Made by a program: the position numbers and the translations under genes. A stretch of DNA of 64,000 nt from NCBI GenBank assembly GCA_023678885.1, contig CM042998.1, forward strand, positions 2,979,820 to 3,043,819, read 5' to 3'. Positions 20,891-32,900 of this stretch are shown here, one piece after another. Numbering within the stretch: position 1 is the first letter of the stretch; the number at the start of each line of letters is the position of its first letter. Source of the stretch: Pogostemon cablin (lineage: Eukaryota; Streptophyta; Magnoliopsida; Lamiales; Lamiaceae). The notes under the pieces are model-generated. The model had not been told where the DNA came from. It did not search any database and saw only the letters and a program-made list of their open reading frames with translations.

Positions 20891-23136
20891 AAAGTGTTGC
20901 TCGTCCTCGAGCAACGAAAATGAGAAAACGAGAGGGGGAATTTTCACCTAGAGAAAGACCTAAAAAACATAAGCAATAACATATCATAAGTAATAAGGAC
21001 TACAAATCATATCAAGTCACACTACATCATTAAAATCATGACATGAAAAATTAGCAAGTTCAAGTCTAAGATAATTAAGAGTAATAAAGTCCCTTCCGGT
21101 CCAAACCTCATATAAGATATCAAAATGACCTCAACACTCTATGAAGTAGGGTAATTTTCACTCATCAATCGATTAAACCCGACGCACCATAGGCTTGCTC
21201 ACGGACTATATTCACAAGCCATCATAGTTTCAATAAGTGATCAAAAAGGTCTTTATCTTTGGATGTAATGTTAGACTCTTTGGTAAGGTAGGAAAATTTG
21301 GATAAAAGTGACTATTCAAGTGTAGATAATCGAAGAGATGATCAGCTTCTTCAACTTCTTCACGTTTCTATCTTCCTTTCTTTTCTTTCTAATCACAAGC
21401 TCTAATCATTATCATTCATTGGATTCTCCTGAGCTTCTTTTAATTTACATGCTTCATTTCTTTCGACTTTTGAATTCCTTGAGCATATTTTTGTTGATTT
21501 GCTCCTTTTTTCTTATGTTGAGATCGCATGTACATTTTACTTGAGCTCATCCTTTTCTTGCTTGTTTACCATTTCCTTCTTTCTTTTGCACAATTTCACC
21601 ATCAAACCTTGTAAACCATCATCTCCTCAATTACCCACACAAATGTTATATATGTAAGGTTCAAGTGGGTATTCAAGACTTGTAATGTGCTTATATAACA
21701 ATAAATAGGCTTAAAGGCTCAAAGTGTCTAACTAGTGATGATGTATAGGGTAAGAAAATATATGACAATGACTTTAAAGTAACAAGGATGTCTAAGATCA
21801 TATCACTAACCTCCACCAATCGGGCTAATTCCCGTAGTCCATGAGCAAGTTCTAGTTTGTCAAGGCTCAATCGATCACTCATTAAGAAATTTAACCATGG
21901 ATGCACGGTTGAGGCTCAAACGCTCACAAGCTTTTGCTTGCACCTTTAGGAACTCATTACACCTCAATTCATCTCAAAATTGAACAAGTTAAATATGACA
22001 TGTCACAATTTTAAAGAGTAGAGATTCTCAACATAGTTCGCCATCACTTATCACAAACAACATGCTATTACTCACATTAAAAAATGACTCACAACAACCC
22101 AAAACAAACCACCAACCAACCCTATACAAGAACAAAAGTACAAACAAAATATAAGAAAAGACTCACCAAATAAGAAACAACACAAAAATACATAACATGC
22201 AAAAACGAAAATTTCATCCATCAAAAGAAAATCAAGCACATATCCTCATCATCCAATATCATTTAAGCTCAAGATTTTGCCACCTTATTCAAAAATAAGA
22301 AAAACTAATAAAGCACGTAAACCTCCCAAGATACATTACAAATGAAGTATCATACCAATTCAATCAAGTTCAATTCAAAATCATGTATATGCTAAGAAAA
22401 TGGAAATGATGAGTAGTAAAGTGAACTCCCTGAAAAAGGCATTTGGTAATGGAAATGGTTGGCACGAGCTTCCAGATTGCATGCACAACGAATCTCGATA
22501 TTGATTTCTGGGCTCAATTCATGCTTCCACTACGCTTTATTTATGCTCAACAAGTCATCAAAACCATTAGCACAACAATTACTAGCAAATAATGAACTAG
22601 CATACACTTCAACACAACCAAACGATCCAAAATCAAACCAATACTCATGAGAAAAATTTTAAAATTTACCCAATTTTACAAGAAGATCTCTCACTCAACA
22701 TAATAAGAACACTCAAGTGGTGAGTCACACCACACAATCTCCCCCCAAACTTAAATCGAAACAAGTTAAGAATTAAGTTTGCAAAAAGTGTTGGAACTTA
22801 CCCTTGTATTTTCCAACAATGAGCTTCTTGTAGAGAAGTATATGCATTACCACAATTCAAGGTATGTCCACCATGCACTATCCCCCCAAACTTAAAGTGA
22901 AACAAGAGTTGAACTTTAAGTTTACAAGAAGTGGTGAGACGTACCTTCACACTTCAAATCGAGCACTTCTCGTATCTCCAATACGCATTCTCCTCACGAG
23001 CCAAATCAATCTACATTCCAAAAATTGCAAGAAAACTAAATCAAAGCAATTAAATGAAAGCAATAAAACAAACGATGGATTGGCTCCCATCTAGCGCTAA
23101 GTTTAACGTCTTCAAGCAGGACGGAATATGGAGAAC
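20891..23136 (-). mobile_element. 3' internal region of the gypsy element (non-coding)
   Basis: About 2.2 kb between the gag of copy 2 and the PPT. It has no pol domains on either strand and is A/C-rich on the plus strand with many short repeated words (CAAACTTAAA). That is the expected long 3' untranslated internal part of a gag-only element. A short minus-strand stretch near 23090-23130 continues the gag frame region after its stop. Confidence 0.6.
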
Positions 23137-24050
23137 TCATCGGAACGGCCAAGGATATCGTTCGTTCTTGCCATCAAATTTTAATCTTTGTGCTTCTTCC
23201 TCTATTAGACATTTGTGGCAAGTAACGACCATAGTAGCGTCCTTTGAGATTGGTTTTAAGAATTCAACTTGTATGAGCTTACACTCCATTAACCGCTCCT
23301 TTCGAAACCACCACTTATTCTTTTTTACCAAGTATGTTTTTAACATCTCTTCAAGCTCTCTTTTGTACATAAGGCATTGAGAAGAATCAATAGGTAAAAC
23401 AAAGTCAATATAAATAATATTTTGAAAATTAATGCAACTTGAAGAGTTAAAAGATGTAGAAATGCTCATTTCACTCCCAAACTCATCATCAAGTGCTCTT
23501 AGACCTTGTTCCACTTCATCGAATTCATACTCATTACTTGATTCTTCATCTTCACTTGAATTTTTCTCATCAACAAGAGACAAGAAATCTTGGATAATCT
23601 CTTCATTCTCAAAGCTCTCTTCTACCTTAGGCTCTTTACTCCTCTCATTTTCCTCCCCTAAGGTTTCTTTTACCTTATCTTCCTTATCCTCAAAAAGCTC
23701 AACATCTCTTGAGTCTTCTTCATTATCCCCCGAACACTCTTCTACATCTAACTCTTCTTCAATCTTTTCATCAAAATTCTCCATTTCATGAAGAGTATTC
23801 CATTTTTGTATCATTTGACTCATTCGATGCTCTAAGGCCTCAAGTCTCCTTTCCTTTTCCTCATCTTCTCTCTTTCTTTCTTCAATCATTTCATAGATCA
23901 TCTCCATGAGTTAACCAAATCTTTCTTCTATGGATGGCTTTGCTTCTTTACTCGGTGGTTGCCATCTTTGTTCTTGGAGATAATTCCCTTGATAAACACT
24001 TGGGAAATTACTCCCTTACATGTAAGACATATCATTTACTTGAGGACTTG
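23137..24050 (-). pseudogene. gag region of the gypsy element, copy 2, 5' deleted
   Basis: The open minus frame 23907-23137 (256 codons) has the same coiled-coil start (MEMIYEMIEERKRED) and acidic tract as copy 1, and continues into a C-terminal part absent from copy 1 (ELEEMLKTYLVKKNKWWF region). Upstream, the Q/Y-rich gag part, the PBS and the LTR 3' end are deleted: at 24050 gag sequence passes directly into LTR sequence. The acidic frame is intact and reads better than in copy 1. Function is only inferred from position. Confidence 0.65.
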
Positions 24051-24051
24051 G

Positions 24052-25649
24052 TGGGCAATCACGTTTGTACCCATAATCCATATGGCCAAGGTGATTAGAT
24101 TCTCAACTTTTTTACAAGTTTAAATCTCCTAGGATTGTCTTACTCTCAATTCCCATGAAAGTACTATGATTATAAGTTGGGTTCCCCTCACTAGTTCATC
24201 ACTAATGTCTTATCATGAAGTTCTAAGCACTTGAAGGGTATGTCTTACATCTCCTCATACAAATAAGTCATCTTATTCAATCATTGATTCAATTAAACCA
24301 CTAAGCATAATATTGAAATTGTCATCCTAACACTATGAATAGAGAATTTAATCACACAAATCATACATAAAATGAGAATAAGCATTCATGATAGAAAATA
24401 TTCATAACAATCATTTCATCAAACTTGTGGTGTGTAAAATCTACATAATTCCTAACCAATCACATTATTAGCCTCACATGAGGACTAGCTACTACAAATC
24501 ATGAATAATTCACTACAATCCATGTCATGCTCCACTTGAGCCAAATAATGAAGAAAATAACAAAATAAAGGTAAGTTGACTCCCCTTTGATGGTGAACTT
24601 CCTCCTTCTTGATCATGCTAAAATCTTCAACCAATGATGAATTCCTCTTCTTAGATTGGTGGATGGATGGATTTATGGATGGATTTGAGGAGATCAAGTG
24701 GTTTGAATGGATGAAATGAGGGATGGAAGAGATGAAGATGAATGTGTATGATTTAGGTGTCTAGTGTGTGAGGAAACTGATCCAAAATGATTCCTCCTTT
24801 AATTTGTGATCAAAACACGTATTTAAACCCCTTGGAACCTTCTAAAAGCTTCTTGAAATTCTCTGATTTTTAAGTCCAGCTCGACTCGAGTTGCAAGTCG
24901 AGTTGGGTCTTGCAACTCGAGTTGACTCTCAGGACGATTTTCTCTGCCCCGCTCGGCTTGCAACTCGACCTGGACCATACCCAACTTGACTCGAGTTGAT
25001 AACTCAAGCTCTCGTCTGTCAAGTCATGTTGGATGAATCAGAAACTGGAATTTTTGCGGGCTTCAGCTCGACTCGAGTTGCAAGTCGAGTTGGACCTTGC
25101 AACTCGAGTTGGGCTTCTAGACACATTCTGGAGTGCAACTCGACTCGAGTTGGGTTGTTTTCAGCAGCGCAGTTTCACCGTTTCGTGCATAACTTCTATA
25201 TCCGATTTCCAATTCGAATGATTCTTGCGCTCACGCGATCCTCTCTTCCTTAAATTTCCAACCATATATCACACCTCCAATTTTATGCTTCACATGAATA
25301 CAGAAAAATTACACAAGTTTGACGTGTGTTTTTTCAGCATTTTGTTTTGTCTTGTTTTCCCTCGTTTCAACTCCGAATTGAGCTCCGTTTTTCCCACATC
25401 TTCTTTATCGCGTCTAGAATCTATTTTTATCTGAAAATCACACAAATTACCCCAAAATACCAATTCTCTAAATATTTACAAATATCGCGCATTTAAGGCA
25501 CTTAATCATGAAAATCACACATTTATCTCTTCAAACCACAAATCTCCATATATTCATATAACACCACCAAATGATATACAAAATGAATAAAAACACACAA
25601 CAATACATAATAAAAGACATTAAAATCTAGGTGAAAATGACACCGATCA
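24052..25649 (-). mobile_element. LTR of the gypsy element, copy 2, truncated at its 3' end
   Basis: It matches 19248-20877 nearly base for base by eye, starting at minus-strand TGATCGGTG (25649). The last 350 or so bases of the LTR are missing because of the deletion that joins it to gag. On the right it abuts CATGGGGCTCACAC, which belongs to a broken Stowaway. Confidence 0.75.
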
Positions 25650-25796
25650 ACATGGGGCTCACACTCAACACTAATACAACTACCCACTATACATTAAAAT
25701 ATTATTTCTCTTACTTCATTACACTTTAAAATATTATACTTTTTAATCCACGTGCAAAATGCAAAACAAACACTTATCAACGGGATGGAGAGAGTA
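25650..25796. mobile_element. Right half of a Stowaway-type MITE
   Basis: The interior words ACTACCCACTATACATTAAA and the end CGGGATGGAGAGAGTA match the family. The left half is replaced by the gypsy LTR, so the element was cut by, or truncated with, the retroelement. Confidence 0.65.
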
Positions 25797-26006
25797 TTAA
25801 ATTTTAAAGGCAAAATAGTTCATGACCATAAAAAAATACAAGAATGCTCCATAAACAAAAGGAAAGTTATATATTTCAAATCACAAACACTTGTGTAAAC
25901 TGGATTTACGGTGTAAATCATGTGTTTCTCTTTCAATCATATATACCCTATGTATTGATAGATTTTTTAAATTAAGGGGACTACAAAGTTTAAAGATTTT
26001 ATAATG

Positions 26007-26228
26007 TACTCCCTCTGTCCGGATTCAAGGGTGTCATTTGCTTTTGAACACGGAGATTAAGGAGTATTGTTATGTAATGCGTAGTGGGTAGTTGTATTAG
26101 TGGAGGTGTGTGTCCCATTTTTAGTTGTATTAGTGGGTATGTGTGAATAATAAAAAAGAAAATGAGACCCTTGAGGGCGGACGCCTAAAATGTAAAAATA
26201 ATACCAACGAAAGCGGACGGATGGAGTA
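26007..26228. mobile_element. Complete Stowaway-type MITE upstream of the phytol kinase gene
   Basis: Termini TACTCCCTCTGTCCGG and CGGACGGATGGAGTA with TA duplications. It ends about 220 bases before the start codon of the gene, so it lies in the proximal promoter and could affect its chromatin or small-RNA status (inference). Confidence 0.85.
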
Positions 26229-26446
26229 AATCTAATATATAAGAGACTCACCCATTCCAAATGGAGTCAGAAACTCCAGTGAAATTACGGAAGTAACCCT
26301 AGTCACATGTCCAGTAGTTCGACCCTTATTCAAGTGCGACCTCATTAAAGCGAGACTCCCCACTCTTCCTATATCATATCGTTAGCTCAGAAAAGCAAAC
26401 CACCGTAGGATTTCTCATCAACACACTAACTGCGTGATTGCTAAAG

Positions 26447-29400
26447 ATGATAATCGGCTCTCCGGCCACCTGCGCCGCTTTATCCTCGCCACAATTTCTT
26501 CGCCGGCGCGTCGCCACATCCTCCTCCGTTCACCCTATCCTCCCCGCTCGCGGTTTCAGAGTCTGCCGCCAGGCTGCTGCCTTAGTTTCCACCGCCGCCG
26601 GAATTGGTGATGCTGTGATTCAGGACGCCGGCGCTACCGCTCTGGTTGTAGGCGGCGCGTATGCTTTAGTTTCCACCTTCGACAATCTCACCCGCCGCAA
26701 AATCATCGAACAGGTCGGTCCTCTCTAATTTCGTATTCATACTACATGCACGTATACACTATAAAGAGAAAGAGTTCATTTATAAGAATTAACTCGAGAT
26801 CCAGATCGGGGAATGAAGCATTCTCTCTGATTTTGTGCTGTGTTAGTATGGTGAAATAATGGCAAAATTTTGAGTACAGAAAATGAAAGGATTTGTCAGT
26901 TGTTACAGAAGTGTGAAAAAAATAATAAATAATTATTTTATTAGCTGTCAATTTCTTGTTACTTTTTGTGCTTACGATTCCCCTGCCTACTTTGGTTGCT
27001 CTTTTTTTTTTCTGTACGACTTTCATTAATGGCTCTAGCTAAGTAGATAAGAATGGGATGGTTTCTGCCACCATTTTCTTTTACCATTTTTAACGTGACT
27101 CGGTACCACTTTTTGTACCTCATAAGGTTCATGTTTTCATTTATCTGGTAAGTTTAGATCCATCCGAGTGAAGCAAGAAATTCGGACTGAATTGTACTGT
27201 TTTTTTTTTAATTGTTTCTTTCACTTAAGGGTGAGTCTCTTGTGCGCCCGGACACACACGGATTTAGATTCGTGCCCATTTGCAATTTCCGTGCCCCCTT
27301 TACAATTTAATCTCCCTAGCAATACATATGTTTAAATAGAATATAGAATAGGGAGGGGAAGAGTTGTGTTCACATGGGGATACGGACTGTGTCTCCAGAG
27401 GCGCATGAGCTTTTGCCTTCAATTAATGAATCTTTGTTCTAGAATGCTGTAATTGGAATATGGCTTTTAAGGTAGGGATTTCTGATTTGGAATCCATTCT
27501 CGTATATTATCTATTAGTATTCTGATATTTTTCTTTTTAGAGTATAGTTTTTTTTCCTATCTATCCAACGTTGTGATACAAAAGATATTACATAGGAAAT
27601 TCAAATTGGGGATTTCTAAACGGATTAGGTGTGCAAGTGGTATCTACAAGATTATAAAATGGATGGATGAAGTATTATATAAATTTATAATACACTTGTA
27701 CTATAGGTAATTAAACGCTAGTTGAAACCCCAACTTAAAATCAATCAGATCCCTACTTCAAATTCTTATTCCAATTCACATTTCACTTAGTATTAAAAAT
27801 TTTCAACTGTTCAATTTTTTATTCCAAAACAAATCCCTATTTTATAGGAAAGATTAGAAGGTGAATTAATTGAGAAAAAACAGGTGGAAGCAATCCAATA
27901 TGTGGAATAATAGACGGAGCATTTGGAATAAGGTATCCGGCTTAATTCAAATTGGGGTTGAAGTGGCGATTAAACGTTGTTGATTTTGGATGCCTTTATA
28001 TTGTTTTCTTGTTTGGTAATGACATTATTTGCATATCAATAACTATCCAATCATGCATCGCACTCAATGCCCCAATAGTTGGTAAATATCGCTTTCCACA
28101 TTATTCATGATCTTTAATTGATTTAAGCATTCATAGTGTCACAAATTAGTTATGTCATCGTATCTAATGCTTACATGTACTCATTTAATGACAAATCATG
28201 GAATCTGCATGTCCATTTAGAGGTAAGAAGATAGTTTATTTCTAAAAATACTGGACAAGCTTAATTTCATGATGATATGTAGGCAATCTGTATGCTTTAT
28301 ATGGATTCATAATTAATTCAAATATTCACTCAGTTTTTTGCATAATTTTACAGCTCTTAAGTGCTTCTTTTTTTTTTTTTTTAACTTGTGTTTGATACAG
28401 AACTTGAGTCGGAAAGTGGTGCATATATTATCAGGGCTGCTTTTCTTGGCATCCTGGCCAATCTTCAGGTAAAAGATCTGTCTCTAGTTTACAGACAGCA
28501 GTTTCTCTTAGGTAAAGTGCACTTTTTGTACCGTAGTAAGGGGCTCATTTTAAATGGTGTACCCCACCATTAGGGGCCCCCACCGCCCCTGCCCTGGGGA
28601 TTGGTGGAGGAGGTAAATCGCAGGATGTGCCTCAAGTGGCTTATAGAGAGGGCTCACTGTTAAACTTGTGCTTGCAAGGGGCCAAAGGCAGGATTCGAAC
28701 CCCCACCCTGCAGCAACCAAGCTCAGTTGGAAGGTCTTTCCACCCTCCCCTCTACCACTTGAGCTATGCCCTGGGGGCTTATTTTAAAAAATGTACATAG
28801 TTGCAAACTGGTCCCAAAATCCTAATGACGAGGACAATAATGCAACTTTTACATCCAAGACTCCATTGAGTGGGGTAAAACATGCAACATGTGAACTAGT
28901 TTGAATCTATGAAACCTTTTTTTTTTAAATGAGTCCTTGGAATGACACCAAAAGTGCATTTCTCCCTTTTATCTTATTTCAACATTCTTATGATTTCAAA
29001 AACTTCAGCTGACGTTTTTGTTCTTAGATTAGCACATCTATTGGGGCTCGCTACTTTGCTTCTATAGTGCCTTTTGTAAATTGCTTAAGGCTTTTGATGA
29101 ACGGATTCTCCTTGAGTACAGATGAAGGTCTCGTTAAAGCTCTGAGTCGACAAGGAAAGCCTGAGTATGCCTTAATCTTTTTGATCTGCTCCAATTATCT
29201 TGCGAGCTGCAATAGAAAATTGTCAATATCTGGGCTCATTTTTACAGGGAATTGCTTAAAGGTCCACTTTATTATGTGATTGTTTTGATCTTTTGTGCCA
29301 TAGTCTTTTGGCGTGAATCCCCTGTCGGAATGATTTCGGTGGCGTTGATGTGCGGTGGTGATGGTAAGAACACTGCATTTCTGATTTTCTTTCCAACATT

Positions 29401-29824
29401 TTCTTGAAACCTTATAACTACTTTATGAGATTTAGGCATTGCTGATATCATGGGAAGAAGGTTTGGCTCCGTAAAAATTCCCTATAATCCTGAGAAGAGT
29501 TGGGCTGGTAGCATATCTATGTTTCTATTTGGTTTCTTGGTTGCTATTAGGTGTGTATAATTCTTGAAAAGCTCTTGTCAATTTCAATATATAGGGTTTT
29601 AGATATATATCACTTATTATAACCTGTGGATCCACAGCATGTTGTGTTATTTTGCTGCTCTCGGTTACATTGAACTGGATTGGATGACAACCATCAGAAG
29701 GGTTGCTTTGGTTTCGTTCGTGGCAACTTTCGTGGAGTCACTACCGACAACTGGAACAGTCGATGATAACATCTCTGTTCCTTTGGCGAGCATGGTAACT
29801 TCATTTTTGGTTTTCGGGTACTAG
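26447..29824 (+). CDS. VTE5: Phytol kinase, chloroplast (VTE5 type)
   Basis: Six exons, 294 residues: 26447-26713, 28401-28468, 29033-29164, 29248-29363, 29436-29550 and 29638-29824. All junctions are GT-AG and in frame. The ATG at 26447 is the first in frame. The Ser/Ala/Arg-rich N-terminus looks like a plastid transit peptide. Next comes LVVGGAYALVSTFDNLTRR, then NLSRKVVHILSG and PIFSTS. The conserved block is MCGGDGIADIMGRRFG, IPYNPEKSWAGS and ESLPTTGTVDDNISVPLAS, ending in FGY. This matches what I recall of Arabidopsis VTE5 from before the first junction to the end and is clearly closer to it than to farnesol kinase. In the family the enzyme is a polytopic plastid membrane protein that phosphorylates phytol from chlorophyll breakdown with CTP, feeding tocopherol and phylloquinone synthesis. 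Intron 2 contains a SINE. Confidence 0.93.
27227..27415. mobile_element. Possible MITE in VTE5 intron 1
   Basis: The left end GTCTCTTGTGCGCCCGGACAC and the right end, read as reverse complement, GCTCATGCGCCTCTGGAGAC, are similar over about 20 bases. A GC-rich border encloses an AT-rich interior. No duplication was confirmed. Confidence 0.35.
28563..28773 (-). mobile_element. tRNA-derived SINE in VTE5 intron 2
   Basis: The minus strand starts near CCCAGGGCATAGCTCAAGTGG, a Pol III A box (TAGCTCAAGTGG), followed about 60 bases later by a B box GGTTCGAATCC. The body then runs to about 28563. Flanking 23-base direct repeats, 28540-28562 and 28774-28796 (GGGGCTCATTTTAAA... and GGGGCTTATTTTAAA..., four mismatches), are the target duplication. 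It is too long and degenerate outside the boxes to be a functional tRNA gene. Confidence 0.8.
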
Positions 29825-30163
29825 ATGGGATGGGTATGTGTGCTGCTTTGGTTCCAAAGAGAGATAGATGTCTAGCCTGTTTTTTTTGTTGCTACTGCTT
29901 TATTATTATATTAGGACTCATAATTGTGATTGCAAGGTGTAGTTTAGTTTTCCTTGCTATCTATGGACCCTTTTGTGGATCTTTGATAGTGTTGAAGGCC
30001 AGATTGAATCCCTTCTGTGTTATTTGGCCAATTTGTTCAATCACCTTTGATTACACGTGTTTTTTTGGGTCCATCGACACATCGATCTGTCAGTTTACTC
30101 TATCAAAGATATTTTGTGGCCATCGTGTTTGCTCCATTTTTAAGCATATTCAGCTATAAGATG
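29825..30163 (+). other. VTE5 3' UTR region
   Basis: T-rich sequence directly after the VTE5 stop, without a second gene. It holds T-rich open frames of low-complexity composition that I treat as chance. Confidence 0.5.
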
Positions 30164-30401
30164 TACTCCTTTAATTTTTACATATTTTCAATTTTGATGT
30201 TCCATTTCAATCTTTACATTTTCCTTCTTAATATAGGAATCTCATATACAAAATAATTAATATATATTTATGAGATCCACACACTATCTTAATATAACTA
30301 TTATTTTTACATTAAAATATTAAATCTCTCGTCACTGTATACATTAAAACATTTAGTATTTCTTCCGTGCAAAAAGCAAACATAAGACAATGGAGGGAGT
30401 A
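30164..30401. mobile_element. Stowaway-type MITE downstream of VTE5
   Basis: The termini are TACTCCTTTAATTTTTAC and GACAATGGAGGGAGTA, with TA ends. The interior GATCCACACACTATCTTAATA resembles the other family members. Confidence 0.65.
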
Positions 30402-30527
30402 TGCAGTTAATTCAAGTAATCAATAAGTCATCTCTATTAATTTCTTCTTTTTTTACTCTAAAATTAAAATAATAATATGCTCTTTTTTTAATATATATTA
30501 TTGTTGTTTATAAAATTTTAATTTATT

Positions 30528-30531
<4 letters not shown>

Positions 30532-30603
<72 letters not shown>
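30532..30603. repeat. (AT)n microsatellite, about 36 units
   Basis: Uninterrupted AT dinucleotide run of about 72 bases. Confidence 0.95.
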
Positions 30604-30606
<3 letters not shown>

Positions 30607-31246
30607 AATTTTAAATACAGAGATAATAATAGGGGTATACTAATAAAATGTAGATTTTGCACTAAAATAATGTATATACTATAATTAATCTCCAATAGTT
30701 TATACTATTAGAAAATAAGTTTACATATATATTTTTTAATTTAATCTTAATTTTTTATTAATATTTTTTTTAGTATTAAAAATATAAGAATTATTTTATC
30801 AAAAACCTATCAATATAATTGCATCTAGATACATGCACATAATTTTTAAAATTAAAAATAAATTATGCAGCAATGTAATGTAATAGCTGCTACGGTTCAT
30901 TATTAAAAAATGGAGTATAAAAAAAGAAAAAAAAAATAAAGTGCAACACTACTGCAGATAAAATGTAGTATAAAATACTAAAAATTGAGTATAAAGTCTC
31001 CATTCACAATTATGTTCTCATGTTACTATTGGGTTGGAAAAAAGTCCATATTCATAATATGTTTTCATGTTATCTTATGGGGTTGGTGTTATAAAAAAAA
31101 TGTTGTTTTATTGAATGAGTAAATTTAGTATATTTTGATAAGCTTACGTATGTTTAATCATTTTCACTTCTTAAATGTAGGTATTGTGTGAGATCGTGTT
31201 ACATAAGACGTGCGTTGGATAATAAGTGATAACATCATTAATAAAA

Positions 31247-31461
31247 GGGTTAATTGCAAAATAAACCACGAACTTTACTCATATTGCAAATTAATCCTCA
31301 CTTTTGAGAAATTACAAAAAAAAATCACAACCTTTAAGTATTGTTGCAAAACGCAAAAAACCATACTTTTAATTAGAAATTGAGTGCGTTTTTAATAATA
31401 CTTAAAGGTGGTGTTTTTTTTGCAATTTTTCAAAAGTGAGGATTAATGTAAAGTTCGTGGT
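31247..31461. mobile_element. Hairpin-type (MULE-like) MITE
   Basis: The left arm (GGGTTAATTGCAAAATAAAC, CACGAACTTTAC, CTCACTTTTGAGAAATT) returns in reverse complement on the right (CAAAAGTGAGGATTAATG, AAGTTCGTGG). Nearly the whole element is an inverted repeat. Its terminal GGTTAATTGCAAA is shared with the larger element at 47766-48788. Confidence 0.65.
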
Positions 31462-31684
31462 CCGCCTCGCCCTGCTTTCTTTTTTTTTTTTATAATTTTT
31501 TAAAACTTATTTGACACTCATAAACACTAGCCCTCTCACTTCATCATTCTCCATAATTTCAAGTAATAATTATATCACAAAAATAAAAAATAAAATTCAA
31601 ATAGTAATAATAATCACAAAAATAATAATAAAGTATAGAATTTTAAATAATTATAAAAATAAAAAATTATATAATATTTACATT

Positions 31685-31817
31685 TAGTACGGGCCGGGCG
31701 GGATCCGAAGTAATACCCAGATGCGCCCTGTTTTTTAGTTTCGGACGGTCTGGGGCGGCCCAAATCGTGCGGGTCGGGTGGATACCCGTGGGTCCGGGTC
31801 AAATTGACATCCCTAAT
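31685..31817. mobile_element. GC-rich right end of a hAT-like element
   Basis: CGGGCCGGGCGGGATCC, GTGCGGGTCGGGTGG and the end TTGACATCCCTA (reverse of TAGGGATG) fit the family seen at 13603 and 17150. The left end is not identified. Confidence 0.45.
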
Positions 31818-32729
31818 TGCTAGGGGTTTAAATTGAGTTTGAGGACGGTGTCCCTAAGAGCACATGAGCCCCACTCATATTTTTTATTCATCTTACGTAA
31901 AACCTTACGTTCACACAAGTTTTGCCGTATTAATTATCTAACAATATTATCTTTTACGAAAATACATGATCATAATAATGAGGAAAATATCAAATTTAAT
32001 TTAATATTGTAAACATCTTCGATTTAAAACTTTGATTCTTTTTTAGATTCATATTTTAAATTTTGATTATTTTTTTTCAATTTTTGTTTTTTTATTTTTA
32101 ATTTTAGTATTTTGTTCAATTTGGATCCTCTTTTAAATATGGAATAAAAAGATCAATAGGAAAATTTTTGAAAATTTTGGTGATTCGTTCGAAATTCAAT
32201 TTTAATCAATTATCTATTTACTTTATCAATTTAGTTATTTATTTATTTACTTTATAAAATTTAGTAATTTTCGTTTAACATTTGTTTGAAAATTCTGTAA
32301 AATATATTTAAAGTATTTTAAAATATAAAAAAAGTAAAAGACTTGGTGATACCGGGCATCCATTAATCCAAATAAATATATTTTATATTAAATAAAAAGT
32401 GAATTAAAGAAAAGAAAGGGTCTCACTAATTAAATTATTCTTTTTCTCTCACCATTTAAATTTTTAGGCATCCCCATGCCACATTTAAAATTTTCGGCAA
32501 TCTACCTGCCAATCATTAACGTTGTATATTAAATTAAAAAATTTCATTTTTAATAAAAATAATAATAATAATAATAATTATTATTATTATTATCAATTGT
32601 TCATTAGATAGTTCAATATTTTTCATATTACTTTATTATAATTAGGTATCATTTTATATTAAAAATAATATCACTTTTTATTCATCTTATGAGTTATTTA
32701 TAAAATAATTAAATTAATTGATTATCACT
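31818..32729. other. AT-rich intergenic DNA
   Basis: No gene is seen. An AAT/ATT inverted trinucleotide tract lies at 32561-32594. Confidence 0.5.
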
Positions 32730-32839
32730 TTTTATTTATTTATTATGTATAACTTTTTATTAAACATGTTGTCACTTTTTATTCCAATGAAAGTACCACG
32801 GATTCGAAACACTATTATGCAATAAAAAGGCTGTTCAAC

Positions 32840-32900
32840 AGGATCATACTCCCTAGGTGGGATACTTAACGCGTTAGCTACATCATAAATTGATACACAA
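32840..32900 (-). rRNA. Short degenerate plastid/bacterial 16S rRNA-like fragment
   Basis: The minus strand contains GTAGCTAACGCGTTAAGTAT and then CCCACCTAGGGAGTA. This is close to the plastid 16S stretch around the 800-870 region (GCTAACGCGTTAAGTATCCC, GCCTGGGGAGTAC) as I recall it. The flanks do not match well, so it is a small relic, likely an old plastid DNA insertion, and not a working rRNA. Confidence 0.45.

Noticed and set aside
26438..26446. Upstream extension of VTE5 by three codons
   Set aside because: The extension would begin with TTG; the first ATG in frame is 26447.
28660..28770. Possible tRNA gene on the minus strand
   Set aside because: A and B boxes are present but the arms do not form a cloverleaf; target duplications and length show a SINE.
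30498..30695. Open frame over the AT repeat
   Set aside because: It is an artefact of the AT dinucleotide, coding only alternating Tyr and Ile.
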